Positions 9,349 to 17,720 of a stretch of 64,000 nt of DNA are shown here, piece by piece. The number at the start of each line of letters is the position of its first letter. Positions within the stretch are counted from its first letter, which is position 1. The DNA lies in the NCBI GenBank assembly GCA_021325145.1, contig JAJPHR010000045.1:1-64000 (forward strand), in the 5' to 3' direction. The notes beneath the pieces are model-generated. The model worked only from the letters and a program-made list of their open reading frames with translations. It was not told the origin of the DNA and ran no database searches. This DNA is from Verrucomicrobiota bacterium (GTDB taxonomy: Bacteria > Verrucomicrobiota > Verrucomicrobiia > Limisphaerales > Pedosphaeraceae). The position numbers and the translations under genes were made by a program.

Positions 9349-9972
9349 GTGCGCCGGGTAACTGTCATCGAACACCCGCTGGTTCAGCATAACCTTGCGC
9401 GGCTGCGGGACAAACGCACGCGCCCGCAGGAGTTTCGCCGGGTGCTGAGCGAGGTGGCGGCGTTGATGATCTATGAGGCGACGCGCTCGTTCGATGTCCA
9501 AAGCGTCTCCGTCACCACGCCGCTGGCGAAGGCACGGGGTTCGCAGCTTCGCCGCGAGGTGATTCTCGTGCCGGTCTTGCGGGCGGGGTTGGGGATGCTG
9601 GACTCGATTCTGCAACTGATCCCGCATGCGCGCGTGGGGTTCATCGGCCTCAAGCGCGAGGAGAAAAGTTTGCGCGCCCTTTTTTATCACAAGAGTTTGC
9701 CGCCGGATTTGAGCCGGTTCGAAGTCATCCTGATCGACCCGATGCTGGCCACCGGGGGAAGCGCGGTTTCGGCGTTGGATTTGCTGGCGGAACTGGGCGG
9801 GCGGCGCGTGCGGTTGGTGAATCTCGTCGCAGCCCCCGAGGGCATCCGCAACGTGCACGCGCACCATCCGCGCGTGCCGATCTTCACGGCTGCAATCGAT
9901 CAGAAGCTCAACGCGAAGGGTTACATCCTGCCGGGTCTTGGCGATGCCGGGGACCGTTTGTTTGGGGTATGA
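9349..9972 (+). CDS. upp: Uracil phosphoribosyltransferase
   Basis: A 207-aa pyrimidine salvage enzyme making UMP from uracil and PRPP. The PRPP-binding motif VILIDPMLATGGSA and the uracil-binding C-terminal YILPGLGDAGDRLFG are both present, and the length is normal. The start is GTG at 9349; the only purine-rich stretch upstream, AAGGG at 9343-9347, sits unusually close to it, but no better start exists in frame. It probably shares a transcript with sppA. Confidence 0.95.
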   Translation: MRRVTVIEHPLVQHNLARLRDKRTRPQEFRRVLSEVAALMIYEATRSFDVQSVSVTTPLAKARGSQLRREVILVPVLRAGLGMLDSILQLIPHARVGFIGLKREEKSLRALFYHKSLPPDLSRFEVILIDPMLATGGSAVSALDLLAELGGRRVRLVNLVAAPEGIRNVHAHHPRVPIFTAAIDQKLNAKGYILPGLGDAGDRLFGV

Positions 9973-10037
9973 TGAACGAAACTCATGGATGTGACGGGAG
10001 TGGAGGCGCTGGCCGAAGCTGTGCGATCCAGATCTTT

Positions 10038-10095
10038 CGTTCCGTCGCCTGACGCTGCGCTCGGTGACGGAGACGGCGCAGCGCGCCATCCCTAC
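10038..10095 (-). repeat. Dispersed GTAGGG...GTCAGG repeat, copy D
   Basis: Fourth copy of the family, CGTTCCGTCGCCTGACGCTG to CCATCCCTAC, in the 233-base gap between upp and the peptidase gene. Nothing else is recognisable in that gap. Confidence 0.75.
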
Positions 10096-10205
10096 CAAAC
10101 ACGATGACAGTGATGAGCTGCGCTTTAATTTGAAATTCGCCGGGCGATTGTGTTTGCTCATCGCCAAGCAAGTTGTTACTCTAGTTCCTCAGACCTTCCA
10201 GACCG

Positions 10206-11333
10206 ATGAAAAATCTGCTAATGGTGGCTGACAGCGAGCATGACGCAAACATGCTTTACACCGTGGGGATGTTCGTACCTGACCCTTTCATTTACTTGCG
10301 CATCAGCGGCCGGCAGATGGTGGTGATGAATGACCTCGAGTTGGACCGGGCCAAAAGGGACGCGAACCGTTGCCAGGTTGTGTCGCTGAGCCAATGCCAG
10401 CAGAAGCTTCGGCGCGCGGGACGAAAAAAAACCGGGTTGGCTGAAGTGGTCCGGCTGTTACTTCGACAACACCGGGTCGGCAAGGTTTTTGTTCCCGCGA
10501 ATTTCCCGCTTGGCCTGGCGCTGGAATTGCGCAATCTCAAGGTCAAGGTCAAAGTCAAACCCGGCCTGTTTTTTCCTGAGCGCGAGCAAAAATCGGCGGA
10601 CGAGGTGAAGAAGATCAGCGCGGCTTTGATGATGGCCGAAGTGGGCCTGGCCGAGGCGATCATGGCGTTGAAATCGGCGAAGGTCGGCCGGAACCGCCGG
10701 CTCTTGTACCGCGGCGCGCCGCTGACGTCGGAGAAATTGCGCTCGATCATCGACACGGCAATCATGCAAGCCAACGGTCTGCCCGCCAATACGATCGTGG
10801 CCGGCGGCTTGCAAGGTTGTGATCCGCATGAGCGCGGGCACGGGCCGTTGAAGGCCAATGAGCCGATCATCCTGGATGTTTTTCCGCGTTCCCAAAAGAC
10901 GGGTTACTTCGGGGACATCACGCGCACGGTGGTGAAGGGCAAGGCGAAGGAATCCGTGCGCAAAGTTTACGACGCGGTCCTGCGCGGGCAGAAGGCCGCC
11001 TTTCAAATGATGCACGCCGGGACGCCAACGAGCCAAATCCATCAGGCTGTGCTGGAGTTTTTCGCCAACGAAGGTTACAAAACCGGACGGAGCAATGGAC
11101 GCATGCAGGGTTTTTTCCACGGCACCGGTCACGGGCTGGGCCTGGAAATTCATGAAAGCCCGCGCATGGGATCGAATTCAACGGGCGTCCTAAAAGTCGG
11201 TCATGTGGTGACAGTCGAGCCCGGCCTTTATTATCCAGAGATCGGCGGTGGCGTTCGGCTGGAGGACGTGGCGCTGGTTACGGCGAAGAATCCCCGCAAC
11301 CTCACGCAGTTCGAGAAGGTGTTGGAAGTGTAG
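10206..11333 (+). CDS. M24 family metallopeptidase (Xaa-Pro aminopeptidase-like)
   Basis: A 375-aa pita-bread-fold peptidase that removes N-terminal residues, probably before proline. An N-terminal creatinase-like domain (about 1-140) precedes the catalytic domain. The dinuclear metal ligands are visible: D in ILDVFP, D in GYFGDITRT, H in FFHGTGHGLGLEIHE, E in VTVEPGLYYPE and E in GVRLED. No signal peptide, so cytoplasmic. Downstream is a convergent gene only six bases away. Family assignment is secure; substrate preference is not visible. Confidence 0.9.
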   Translation: MKNLLMVADSEHDANMLYTVGMFVPDPFIYLRISGRQMVVMNDLELDRAKRDANRCQVVSLSQCQQKLRRAGRKKTGLAEVVRLLLRQHRVGKVFVPANFPLGLALELRNLKVKVKVKPGLFFPEREQKSADEVKKISAALMMAEVGLAEAIMALKSAKVGRNRRLLYRGAPLTSEKLRSIIDTAIMQANGLPANTIVAGGLQGCDPHERGHGPLKANEPIILDVFPRSQKTGYFGDITRTVVKGKAKESVRKVYDAVLRGQKAAFQMMHAGTPTSQIHQAVLEFFANEGYKTGRSNGRMQGFFHGTGHGLGLEIHESPRMGSNSTGVLKVGHVVTVEPGLYYPEIGGGVRLEDVALVTAKNPRNLTQFEKVLEV

Positions 11334-11338
11334 GCCGG

Positions 11339-12271
11339 TTAGAATTTGTACGCGATGGCTGAAACGAGTTTTACGTCGTTCTTTTCGCGGCCGGGTGCGG
11401 GAATGCTGTAGTAGGTGTCCTGGAGGTAGGTGCGGAGACTGGTGCGCGCGGTCACCGTGGCTTCAAGGCCAATTTCGGCGTTGATGACGTAGTAGTTGAA
11501 GTTGTCGACTTGGGGCAGGATTTCGAAGGTTTCCCAGAGCCGGGTTCTGGGAGTGAATTTATGCTCGAAGCGTTCGGCGCCACGCAAGGACATGTAGCCG
11601 CGGGTGACTTCTCCTTGTTTTTGATAAACCAGGGCGGGACCGGCTTCAACAGCCAGCGTGGTATTCTTCTGCTTGATAAGAAAATAACCGGCGAGCGGCG
11701 CGAGCGTGACACGGTAATGTATGGCGGCGATTGCATCGTGCATGCCATCGAGCCGGATGCCCCAATAGAAACGCCCGTCGAAGAGGTTGTTGTATTGGCC
11801 GAAACCGTGCAGAGTTTCCGTGTTTTTAATGTCGTGATCCCGGCCATAGGCAGCATCCGCGCCGAAGAGCCATTCTTCCTGCGGAGTTTTTTTCTGCGTC
11901 AGCAGGTTGCCGGTGAAAAGTTCGGTCTTGCTGTTGCCGCGGGTAAGGGTCAAGCCGATGGCGGCGCTGCTTTCCCATTTGGGCCGCACTGGCGGTGGAG
12001 GAGGCGTTTTCGGCGGAGTAACGATTCTGATCAGATTGTTGGAGATGGTAATTGTGGCATTGGTGACCGTAATCGTGCCGTTGGTAATGCCAACTGTGGC
12101 GTTGGTGATGGTGATGGTGGCATTGGTAACCGAAATCGTGGTGTTGGTGGCGGGGGCGTTCGCGGTTGTGGTTTGCGCGGAAGCAACCGCAATCATGACT
12201 TGGCAAGCGGCGCCCAGCGCGGCGAACCAGGCCAATCGCCCGGCCTGCTTTGCAGTGAAGATGGTTTTCAT
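11339..12271 (-). CDS. DUF481 outer membrane beta-barrel protein (YdiY-like)
   Basis: A 310-aa exported protein of the DUF481 family (salt-induced outer membrane protein YdiY group). A signal peptide covers about residues 1-32 (cleavage near ASAQ). Residues 43-78 are five tandem heptads of the form N-x-T-I-x-V/I-T, then a proline-rich linker (PPKTPPPPPVRPKWE), then the barrel from about residue 98: SAAIGLTLTRGNSKTELFTG is the usual DUF481 start, and the C-terminus ends in aromatic YKF as outer membrane strands do. The family's function is unknown. The heptad insert is not something I know as a standard DUF481 feature. Confidence 0.85.
   Translation of the reverse strand: MKTIFTAKQAGRLAWFAALGAACQVMIAVASAQTTTANAPATNTTISVTNATITITNATVGITNGTITVTNATITISNNLIRIVTPPKTPPPPPVRPKWESSAAIGLTLTRGNSKTELFTGNLLTQKKTPQEEWLFGADAAYGRDHDIKNTETLHGFGQYNNLFDGRFYWGIRLDGMHDAIAAIHYRVTLAPLAGYFLIKQKNTTLAVEAGPALVYQKQGEVTRGYMSLRGAERFEHKFTPRTRLWETFEILPQVDNFNYYVINAEIGLEATVTARTSLRTYLQDTYYSIPAPGREKNDVKLVSAIAYKF
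12038..12145 (-). repeat. 21-bp tandem repeat inside the DUF481 gene
   Basis: Five in-frame 21-bp units coding NTTISVT, NATITIT, NATVGIT, NGTITVT and NATITIS. The DNA units have drifted more than the protein pattern, which suggests selection on the heptad. Confidence 0.8.
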
Positions 12272-12484
12272 GTTAGGTTTTTTTCTGTTTAGGTCGCGTT
12301 AGTGGCTCAGGCTGCCTGATTTACGGCAACAAAAGCCCGGGAAGTCGCACCCAAAAAGAGAATATGGAAAGCGCACAGGGGCGCAAGCCGGAGAAGATGG
12401 CGAAGGAATTTTTTAGCGGAGGAGATTCAAAACATTAGCCGGGGCAATGGGCGATCAAGGCCACATCCGCGGGGTGCGAGACTG
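12272..12484. other. Short intergenic region
   Basis: Between two minus-strand genes. An open frame of 24 codons at 12364-12438 on the plus strand (MESAQGRKPEK...) has no supporting features. No terminator or repeat seen. Confidence 0.5.
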
Positions 12485-12964
12485 TCATTGCAACAGACCG
12501 CCCGTCTTGCGCGGCGGGGGCGGCTGCCTGGATGCGTCATGGGGGACCGGCGGAGGCGGATTCGAGAGTGGATAGACCACGTGGCTGGTATCCTCGACCA
12601 TGCGCTGGAGGTCCTGGGAGACCATGCGCATGCTAACTTGCGAAGCCAGTTCCTGGGCCGCATCCCGGTAACGACGCTGGCAACGCAAACGGATTTCCGC
12701 TCCTTCCGTGCCGGGAACATCCGCAAGAACACTCATGCGCCGAGCGCGGACAACGAGCACGCCCCTGAACCACCCGCGCCTAAAGGTAACCTCCGCCAGC
12801 TCGGCAAACGGGATCCGAACTTCCCTGGGCTGCGACTTGATGATTCCGAAAATGTTGTCCTTGACCTGGAATTCGAGGGCCAGCGCGTTCTCTTCGACTC
12901 GCGCGATACCTTCCATGTCTGCGAAACTGGTCAAGACCGCGTCAACGGAAAATGGCACGCTCAT
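12485..12964 (-). CDS. Conserved-looking hypothetical protein, 159 aa
   Basis: Not recognised. Residues 1-110 form an alternating hydrophobic/charged domain (FGIIKSQPREVRIPFAEL, GWFRGVLVVRARRMS) that looks like a small beta-rich fold, perhaps a PH-like domain; the tail after about residue 130 is proline-rich and probably disordered. No signal peptide or membrane segment. The ATG at 12964 is the first in the frame. Solitary gene, divergent from the dehydrogenase at 13127. Confidence 0.65.
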   Translation of the reverse strand: MSVPFSVDAVLTSFADMEGIARVEENALALEFQVKDNIFGIIKSQPREVRIPFAELAEVTFRRGWFRGVLVVRARRMSVLADVPGTEGAEIRLRCQRRYRDAAQELASQVSMRMVSQDLQRMVEDTSHVVYPLSNPPPPVPHDASRQPPPPRKTGGLLQ

Positions 12965-13126
12965 AGCATTCGCATTCCTTTCACGCTCAAGAATAGCGCG
13001 AGGTGTGGATGGTTGTCCAGATTATTGCCAAGCGCGGCATTCATCCCAAGCCCCGTTCAGTTGTCGATCTGCTTGCTATTCTCGTTTTCGCCTACACTTT
13101 TTGCGGGCTTTGATTAAGCTTGGGGC

Positions 13127-13912
13127 ATGGCATCGACATTGGCGGGCAAGTGGGTACTGATTACGGGAGCTTCGAGCGGGTTCGGAGCAGCGGCGGCTCG
13201 AAGTTTTGGAGCGGAAGGCGCGAAGCTGTTGATCGGCGCGCGGCGAGTGGACCGACTGGAAACGGTCGCCCAGGAAGCAACGAAGGCGGGAGCGCAGGCG
13301 GTATTTTATCGGCGGTTGGATGTGAGTCAGACGGCCGACGTGAACGAGTTCGTGGATTGGGCGCGCGCGAAAACCGGCAGGCTGGATGTGCTCATCAACA
13401 ACGCGGGCGGCGCGTTGGGGCTGGATTACGTGGCTGACGGCAAGGACGAAGATTGGGAGACGATGCTGCAAACGAACGTCCTGGGCGTGTTGCGCATGAC
13501 GCGAGCCGCGCTTCCCTTGATGGTGAATAATCCTGGTTCCAGCATCCTCAACATCGGTTCGTTCGCGGCGCGAACCCATTACGAAGGCGGCGCGGCTTAT
13601 TGCGCAGCCAAGGCGGGCGAGTTGCAAATCACGCGCGTGCTAAGGCTGGAATTGAACGGCACGGGGGTGCGGGTGAGTTCGATCGATCCAGGGCTCGCGG
13701 AGACGGAATTTTCCCTGGTCCGTTTCAAAGGAGATGCCGCGCGGGCAAACAAAATTTATGAAGGCACGCAACCGCTCACGGCGGAGGACATCGCGGAAAT
13801 TCTCGTGTGGGTGGCCAGTCGTCCGCCGCATGTCAACATCGATGAGATGTTGATCAAGCCGACTGATCAGGCGGCGATTCACAAGGTGTATCGGAGGAAA
13901 GCAGGCGGATAG
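13127..13912 (+). CDS. Short-chain dehydrogenase/reductase (YdfG-like)
   Basis: A 261-aa classical SDR oxidoreductase. The nucleotide-binding motif TGASSGFGAAAA, the NNAGG motif, the catalytic serine in SSILNIGSFA and the YxxxK pair in YCAAKAG are intact. IGARRVDRLE after beta-2 (arginines) suggests NADPH. The closing region (VNIDEMLIKPTDQA) resembles YdfG, an NADP-dependent 3-hydroxy acid/serine dehydrogenase, so a similar substrate is possible but unproven. Single gene. Confidence 0.9.
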   Translation: MASTLAGKWVLITGASSGFGAAAARSFGAEGAKLLIGARRVDRLETVAQEATKAGAQAVFYRRLDVSQTADVNEFVDWARAKTGRLDVLINNAGGALGLDYVADGKDEDWETMLQTNVLGVLRMTRAALPLMVNNPGSSILNIGSFAARTHYEGGAAYCAAKAGELQITRVLRLELNGTGVRVSSIDPGLAETEFSLVRFKGDAARANKIYEGTQPLTAEDIAEILVWVASRPPHVNIDEMLIKPTDQAAIHKVYRRKAGG

Positions 13913-14041
13913 GGAAAGCAGCTTTGAAAATGGTCGGGGCGGTACAATTATTGTGCTGTGCGGCACAGGCAACGGGTATAATCCCCAACCACCATAAAGT
14001 TGCAAATGCCATAAAAGGTCGCCACTTTTTTCTAAGCGGAT

Positions 14042-14629
14042 ATGAAAATCATTGGCACTCGTCAACAGTTCATCGCGGACCACAGCTCGACCAATTATCT
14101 CTTCTTCGCGGCCAAACCGCTGAGCAAGGAGGCCCGCGCGCATGCAAATACGCTGAGCAGTCACGTCGATGTCGGCAGCCGCACGGCGGAAATCACCTAC
14201 CACGGCGATTTCGCCGACCTGGGGGAGGAACGCCGGAGGAAGTTTCTGGCCCATTACGATGTCGAGGTGCGTGAGTCCTACGATTGGTGGACGCTTTCGG
14301 TGATGCTGGAGGCTGAAAAAGTGGCGAAGCTTAACCTCACTGAGCACACGGTCGAAAGCGAATCCAGCCTGACCTTCGCACCACGGGGCAAACGTATCTG
14401 CTTGTCCTTTGACGGCTGGCACCTGGACTCCAGCGCGGCTTACGAGGAATTCAGTGACAACTTCATGGAGGGACTGGCGGAACTGGGACTCAAGTTGCGC
14501 GCCGAGCTTTATGCCGGGAAGACCACCGCACTGAAGGTCATGCAGGGCTATTGCGCAGAAGGCCGCATCCCGGAAGACGCCAAATCGCCGGTGGCCCGGA
14601 CCTTGGCAGGTATTTTGGAAGTGGTCTGA
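14042..14629 (+). CDS. Hypothetical protein preceding a radical SAM enzyme, 195 aa
   Basis: Not recognised. It is an acidic, soluble-looking protein with a beta-rich centre (SRTAEITYHGDFADL, YDWWTLSVMLEAEKVA) and no signal peptide or membrane segment. Two cysteines only. It ends 14 bases before the radical SAM/SPASM gene on the same strand, so the two are probably co-transcribed. It could be a partner, substrate or adaptor of that enzyme; nothing in the sequence chooses between these. Confidence 0.75.
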   Translation: MKIIGTRQQFIADHSSTNYLFFAAKPLSKEARAHANTLSSHVDVGSRTAEITYHGDFADLGEERRRKFLAHYDVEVRESYDWWTLSVMLEAEKVAKLNLTEHTVESESSLTFAPRGKRICLSFDGWHLDSSAAYEEFSDNFMEGLAELGLKLRAELYAGKTTALKVMQGYCAEGRIPEDAKSPVARTLAGILEVV

Positions 14630-14643
14630 CCCACACTGGCTCG

Positions 14644-15969
14644 ATGCAACTCTGGAAACTCAACCCGCTGGCTCGTTTGCGGCGCACCCGTAATGGAGGC
14701 GCGGTCTTCCTGCCCGACGCGGCCACGACGGTCGAGTTGGATGCGGAAGCTTTCGCAGCGGTTGCCCTGCTGGGAGTGCCGCACACCGCGCGGGACTTGC
14801 GCCGCCGGCTCACAACCGATCGGCAGCGCAATTTCACGTTAGCGGAAGTTGACATCCTGCTGCGCGAACTCTCCGAGCGCGGAGTGGTGAGGGCGGGTTT
14901 CCCCGAGGACGCGCCCTCCGCTGGCCGCGCCAAGCCTTCACACCAACCGGCGCCGGAAAGCGTTCATCTGCAACTCAACAATGTCTGCAACCTGCGCTGC
15001 CCGTCATGCTACGTCCCCTTGCAGTCCGAGGACACCGGGTCGTTGCCGCTTGAACGCATCACGAGGCTGCTCGACGAATGGGCGGAAATGGGTGTTTTTC
15101 AATTAGCATTGGGCGGTGGCGAGGCGCTGCTGTCGCCGAAATTGGTGCCCGTGGTCCGCTTGGCCCGGCAGCGCGGCATCGTTCCCAATGTGACGACGAA
15201 CGGTTGGCTGATTACGGAGAAGCTACTGGATGAGTTGCAGGGCGGCCTGGGCGAGTTGCGCCTTTCCTTAAACGATGCCATCGCGGTCAAATTCCCGCTG
15301 CTGGAGGAAAAGGCAGCCTTGCTCCGCGCGCGCCGCCAGCGGTTCGGCTTCAACCTCATCGTTACGCGTCCCAACCTGGAGCGCCTGCCGGGGTTGCTCG
15401 CCTGGGCCTGCGCGCAGGGAGCGGGAACGCTCAACCTCATCCGCCCGAAGCCAGCGTCCGGGAATCAGCGATGGTACGAGGAGAACGCGTTGTCGCCCGC
15501 GGAGGGAACGTGCCTGGGCCTTCTCCTGCGCGAACAAAAGCCGCTCTTTACGCAGATCACACTCACAGTGGATTGCGCTTTTTCCTTTCTTTTCCAGGGG
15601 GAACCGGCCCGTGAGTTGCAGGCGCGGGGCGTGGCCGGTTGCGCCATGGGCGAACGGTTCGCCACGGTTAAATGGAATGGCGACGTTTTGCCCTGCTCGC
15701 ATCTTGGGGAAGAGCAATTCAAAGCGGGCAACGTGATGACCGATACGTTCCGCGACCTTTGGGAGCGCAGCGAAGTGTTCACCAGGATACGAGCCGGCCT
15801 GGCGGGCGTGGATGGAAATTGTGGCAGTTGCGGGCACAACGCTTTTTGCAAGGGCTGCCGCGCGGTAATGCGCCAGCAGACGGGCAGATGGCTCGCCGCC
15901 GATCAAGACTGCCCGATTTCCAGTCCCTCAGATTCTCATCCAGCTCAGCGTCAGGAGGGGATCGGTTAG
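14644..15969 (+). CDS. PqqD-like/radical SAM/SPASM fusion protein
   Basis: A 441-aa radical S-adenosylmethionine enzyme. The Fe-S cluster motif CNLRCPSC lies at residues 115-122 (C115, C119, C122). The C-terminal SPASM domain supplies further cysteines (CAMGERFATV, LPCSHLG, CGSCGHNAFCKGC). Residues 1-90 look like a PqqD-type peptide-binding domain (FLPDAATTVELDAEA, TLAEVDILLRELSERGVV). This layout resembles PqqE-type enzymes that modify ribosomal peptides, but no precursor peptide is evident nearby. ATG at 14644 is preferred: it follows the upstream stop closely and starts where the domain starts; an upstream in-frame ATG at 14551 overlaps the previous gene. Confidence 0.88.
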   Translation: MQLWKLNPLARLRRTRNGGAVFLPDAATTVELDAEAFAAVALLGVPHTARDLRRRLTTDRQRNFTLAEVDILLRELSERGVVRAGFPEDAPSAGRAKPSHQPAPESVHLQLNNVCNLRCPSCYVPLQSEDTGSLPLERITRLLDEWAEMGVFQLALGGGEALLSPKLVPVVRLARQRGIVPNVTTNGWLITEKLLDELQGGLGELRLSLNDAIAVKFPLLEEKAALLRARRQRFGFNLIVTRPNLERLPGLLAWACAQGAGTLNLIRPKPASGNQRWYEENALSPAEGTCLGLLLREQKPLFTQITLTVDCAFSFLFQGEPARELQARGVAGCAMGERFATVKWNGDVLPCSHLGEEQFKAGNVMTDTFRDLWERSEVFTRIRAGLAGVDGNCGSCGHNAFCKGCRAVMRQQTGRWLAADQDCPISSPSDSHPAQRQEGIG

Positions 15970-16084
15970 GGCGGCTTTCATGGTTCGACGTGGCATTAAA
16001 AAATGGATGGGATGCGGTATCACCTATGCGGTATCACTTTGTCAAATCTTATTCTTGATACCCTCACGAAACCCTTGAAAACAT
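15970..16084. other. Intergenic, with a 14-bp tandem repeat
   Basis: Between two converging genes. ATGCGGTATCACCT (16012-16025) is followed directly by ATGCGGTATCACTT (16026-16039), about 46 bases past the tRNA 3' end. Confidence 0.5.
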
Positions 16085-16161
16085 TGGTCGGGGCGGTGAG
16101 ATTTGAACTCACGACCTTCTGAACCCCATTCAGACGCGCTACCAAGCTACGCTACGCCCCG
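16085..16161 (-). tRNA. tRNA-Pro (anticodon GGG)
   Basis: A full cloverleaf on the minus strand: acceptor CGGGGCG pairs with CGCCCCG, the D arm contains AGCTTGGTAGCGC, the anticodon stem TCTGA/TCAGA encloses the 7-base loop ATGGGGT with anticodon GGG, and the T arm is GTGAGTTCAAATCTCAC. The 3' CCA is encoded in the DNA. It reads proline codons CCC/CCU. It lies 108 bases beyond lpdA on the same strand. Confidence 0.95.
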
Positions 16162-16269
16162 AACCATCCCGTCCGGCCAGTGGCCGGACTGGGCGATAGA
16201 TACTATGCCTTCAGAAATGCTTTTCAACAACTTTCGTACCCGCTTGAGTTTTAATTATCCCGGCACTTC

Positions 16270-17691
16270 TCAGGCCTCAACCTTCTTACGCGACAGCGTG
16301 TGCGTGGCGTGGCCGTAAAAAACCTCGGCGGCTTCCATGAGCGTTTCCGACAATGTGGGATGGGGATGGATGGACAGCGCCAAATCCTTGGCCGTCGCGC
16401 CCATTTCCACCGCCAGCACGCCTTCCGCAATCAACTCCCCTGCCCCGTGCCCAACGATCCCCACACCAAGGACACGCTCGGTCTTGGGATCAATGACCAG
16501 CTTGGTGAGCCCGTCCGTGCGATCATAGGTTAGCGCCCGGCCAGATGCGCCCCACGGAAACTTGGCCACTTCCACTTCCAGGCCTTTTTCCCGCGCTTCA
16601 GCTTCCGTCAAGCCGCACCAAGCGACCTCCGGGTCGGTAAAGACCACGGCGGGAATGACAAACCGCTCCGCTGATTCGGATTCGCCAAGCATGACCTCGA
16701 CGGCTTTACGGGCTTCGCGCGAAGCCTTGTGCGCCAGCAACACGCCTCCCGCGATGTCTCCGATGGCGTAAATTGAATCATCTTCGGTTTGCTGGAGTTC
16801 ATTGACGCGAATGAAGCCTTTTTCATCGCGTGTTACCTTCGTATTCTCGAGGCCGAGGTCGTCCGCGTTCGGAACGCGGCCCACCGCCACGAGCACACGG
16901 TCGTAGAATTCCTCCTTCTTCTGGCCTTCGACTTCCACTTCCACCTTGATTTGCTTGCCGCTGGTGGCCATCTTCAAAACCTTGGCCTTCACCCGGACTT
17001 CCTTGAAGGCCTTCTTGGCGTACGCCAGGACCGGCCGCGCCAGATCCGGGTCCGCGCCCAGCAAAATCGAATCCAACGCCTCGACCAAAACGACTTTGCT
17101 TCCCAGCGTGGCATAAACTGTTCCGAGTTCCATGCCGATATAACCACCCCCGACCACCAGCAAATTCTCCGGCACATCCTCAATTTCCAATGCCTCCGTG
17201 GAAGTCATGATCCGCGGATTGCCCAGGTCGAACGCCTTGGGCATCGCGGCCTTTGAACCGGTGGCAATGATCGCCTGGTCGTAATTGATGAACTGCTGGC
17301 CCCACTCGGTTTCGACGCGCAATGTTTGCGAGCCTTCGAAATAACCGCGGCCCTGGACCACCTGGACGCCGCGTTTTTGCGCGAGCATGCTGATCCCGCC
17401 GGAAAGTTTCTGCACCACGGCTTCTTTCCAGGAGCGCAACTGCGCCGGATCGATGCTCGGTGTCCCGAACGTAATGCCGCGATGCGCCGATTCGCGCGCC
17501 GACGTGATCGTGCTGGCTGCGTTCAACAGCGCCTTCGATGGAATACATCCGCGATTGAGACAGACGCCGCCGAGGCGTTTGTCACGTTCGACGAGAATAA
17601 CTTTCTTGCCTAAATCGGCGGCATAGAAGGCCGCGGTATATCCACCCGGCCCGCCGCCGACCACTACGATTTCAGTCTTAATCGGTTCCAT
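16270..17691 (-). CDS. lpdA: Dihydrolipoyl dehydrogenase (E3)
   Basis: The 473-aa flavoprotein that reoxidises dihydrolipoyl groups with NAD+ in the pyruvate dehydrogenase complex. FAD-binding VVGGGPGGYTAA lies at the N-terminus, the redox-active disulfide is C44/C49 in GGVCLNRGCIPSK, the second dinucleotide motif is VVGGGYIGMELG, and the catalytic His-Glu pair lies in HPHPTLSE near the C-terminus. Third gene of aceE-aceF-lpdA, 29 bases after aceF. Typical length; secure. Confidence 0.97.
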   Translation of the reverse strand: MEPIKTEIVVVGGGPGGYTAAFYAADLGKKVILVERDKRLGGVCLNRGCIPSKALLNAASTITSARESAHRGITFGTPSIDPAQLRSWKEAVVQKLSGGISMLAQKRGVQVVQGRGYFEGSQTLRVETEWGQQFINYDQAIIATGSKAAMPKAFDLGNPRIMTSTEALEIEDVPENLLVVGGGYIGMELGTVYATLGSKVVLVEALDSILLGADPDLARPVLAYAKKAFKEVRVKAKVLKMATSGKQIKVEVEVEGQKKEEFYDRVLVAVGRVPNADDLGLENTKVTRDEKGFIRVNELQQTEDDSIYAIGDIAGGVLLAHKASREARKAVEVMLGESESAERFVIPAVVFTDPEVAWCGLTEAEAREKGLEVEVAKFPWGASGRALTYDRTDGLTKLVIDPKTERVLGVGIVGHGAGELIAEGVLAVEMGATAKDLALSIHPHPTLSETLMEAAEVFYGHATHTLSRKKVEA

Positions 17692-17720
17692 TGTCGTATT
17701 TCAATTACTTCATTATCCCA

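Noticed and set aside
13924..14274. 116-codon frame that might encode a precursor peptide for the radical SAM enzyme
   Set aside because: It overlaps the 195-aa gene in another frame for most of its length; the cysteine-rich start is not followed by a leader-like sequence.
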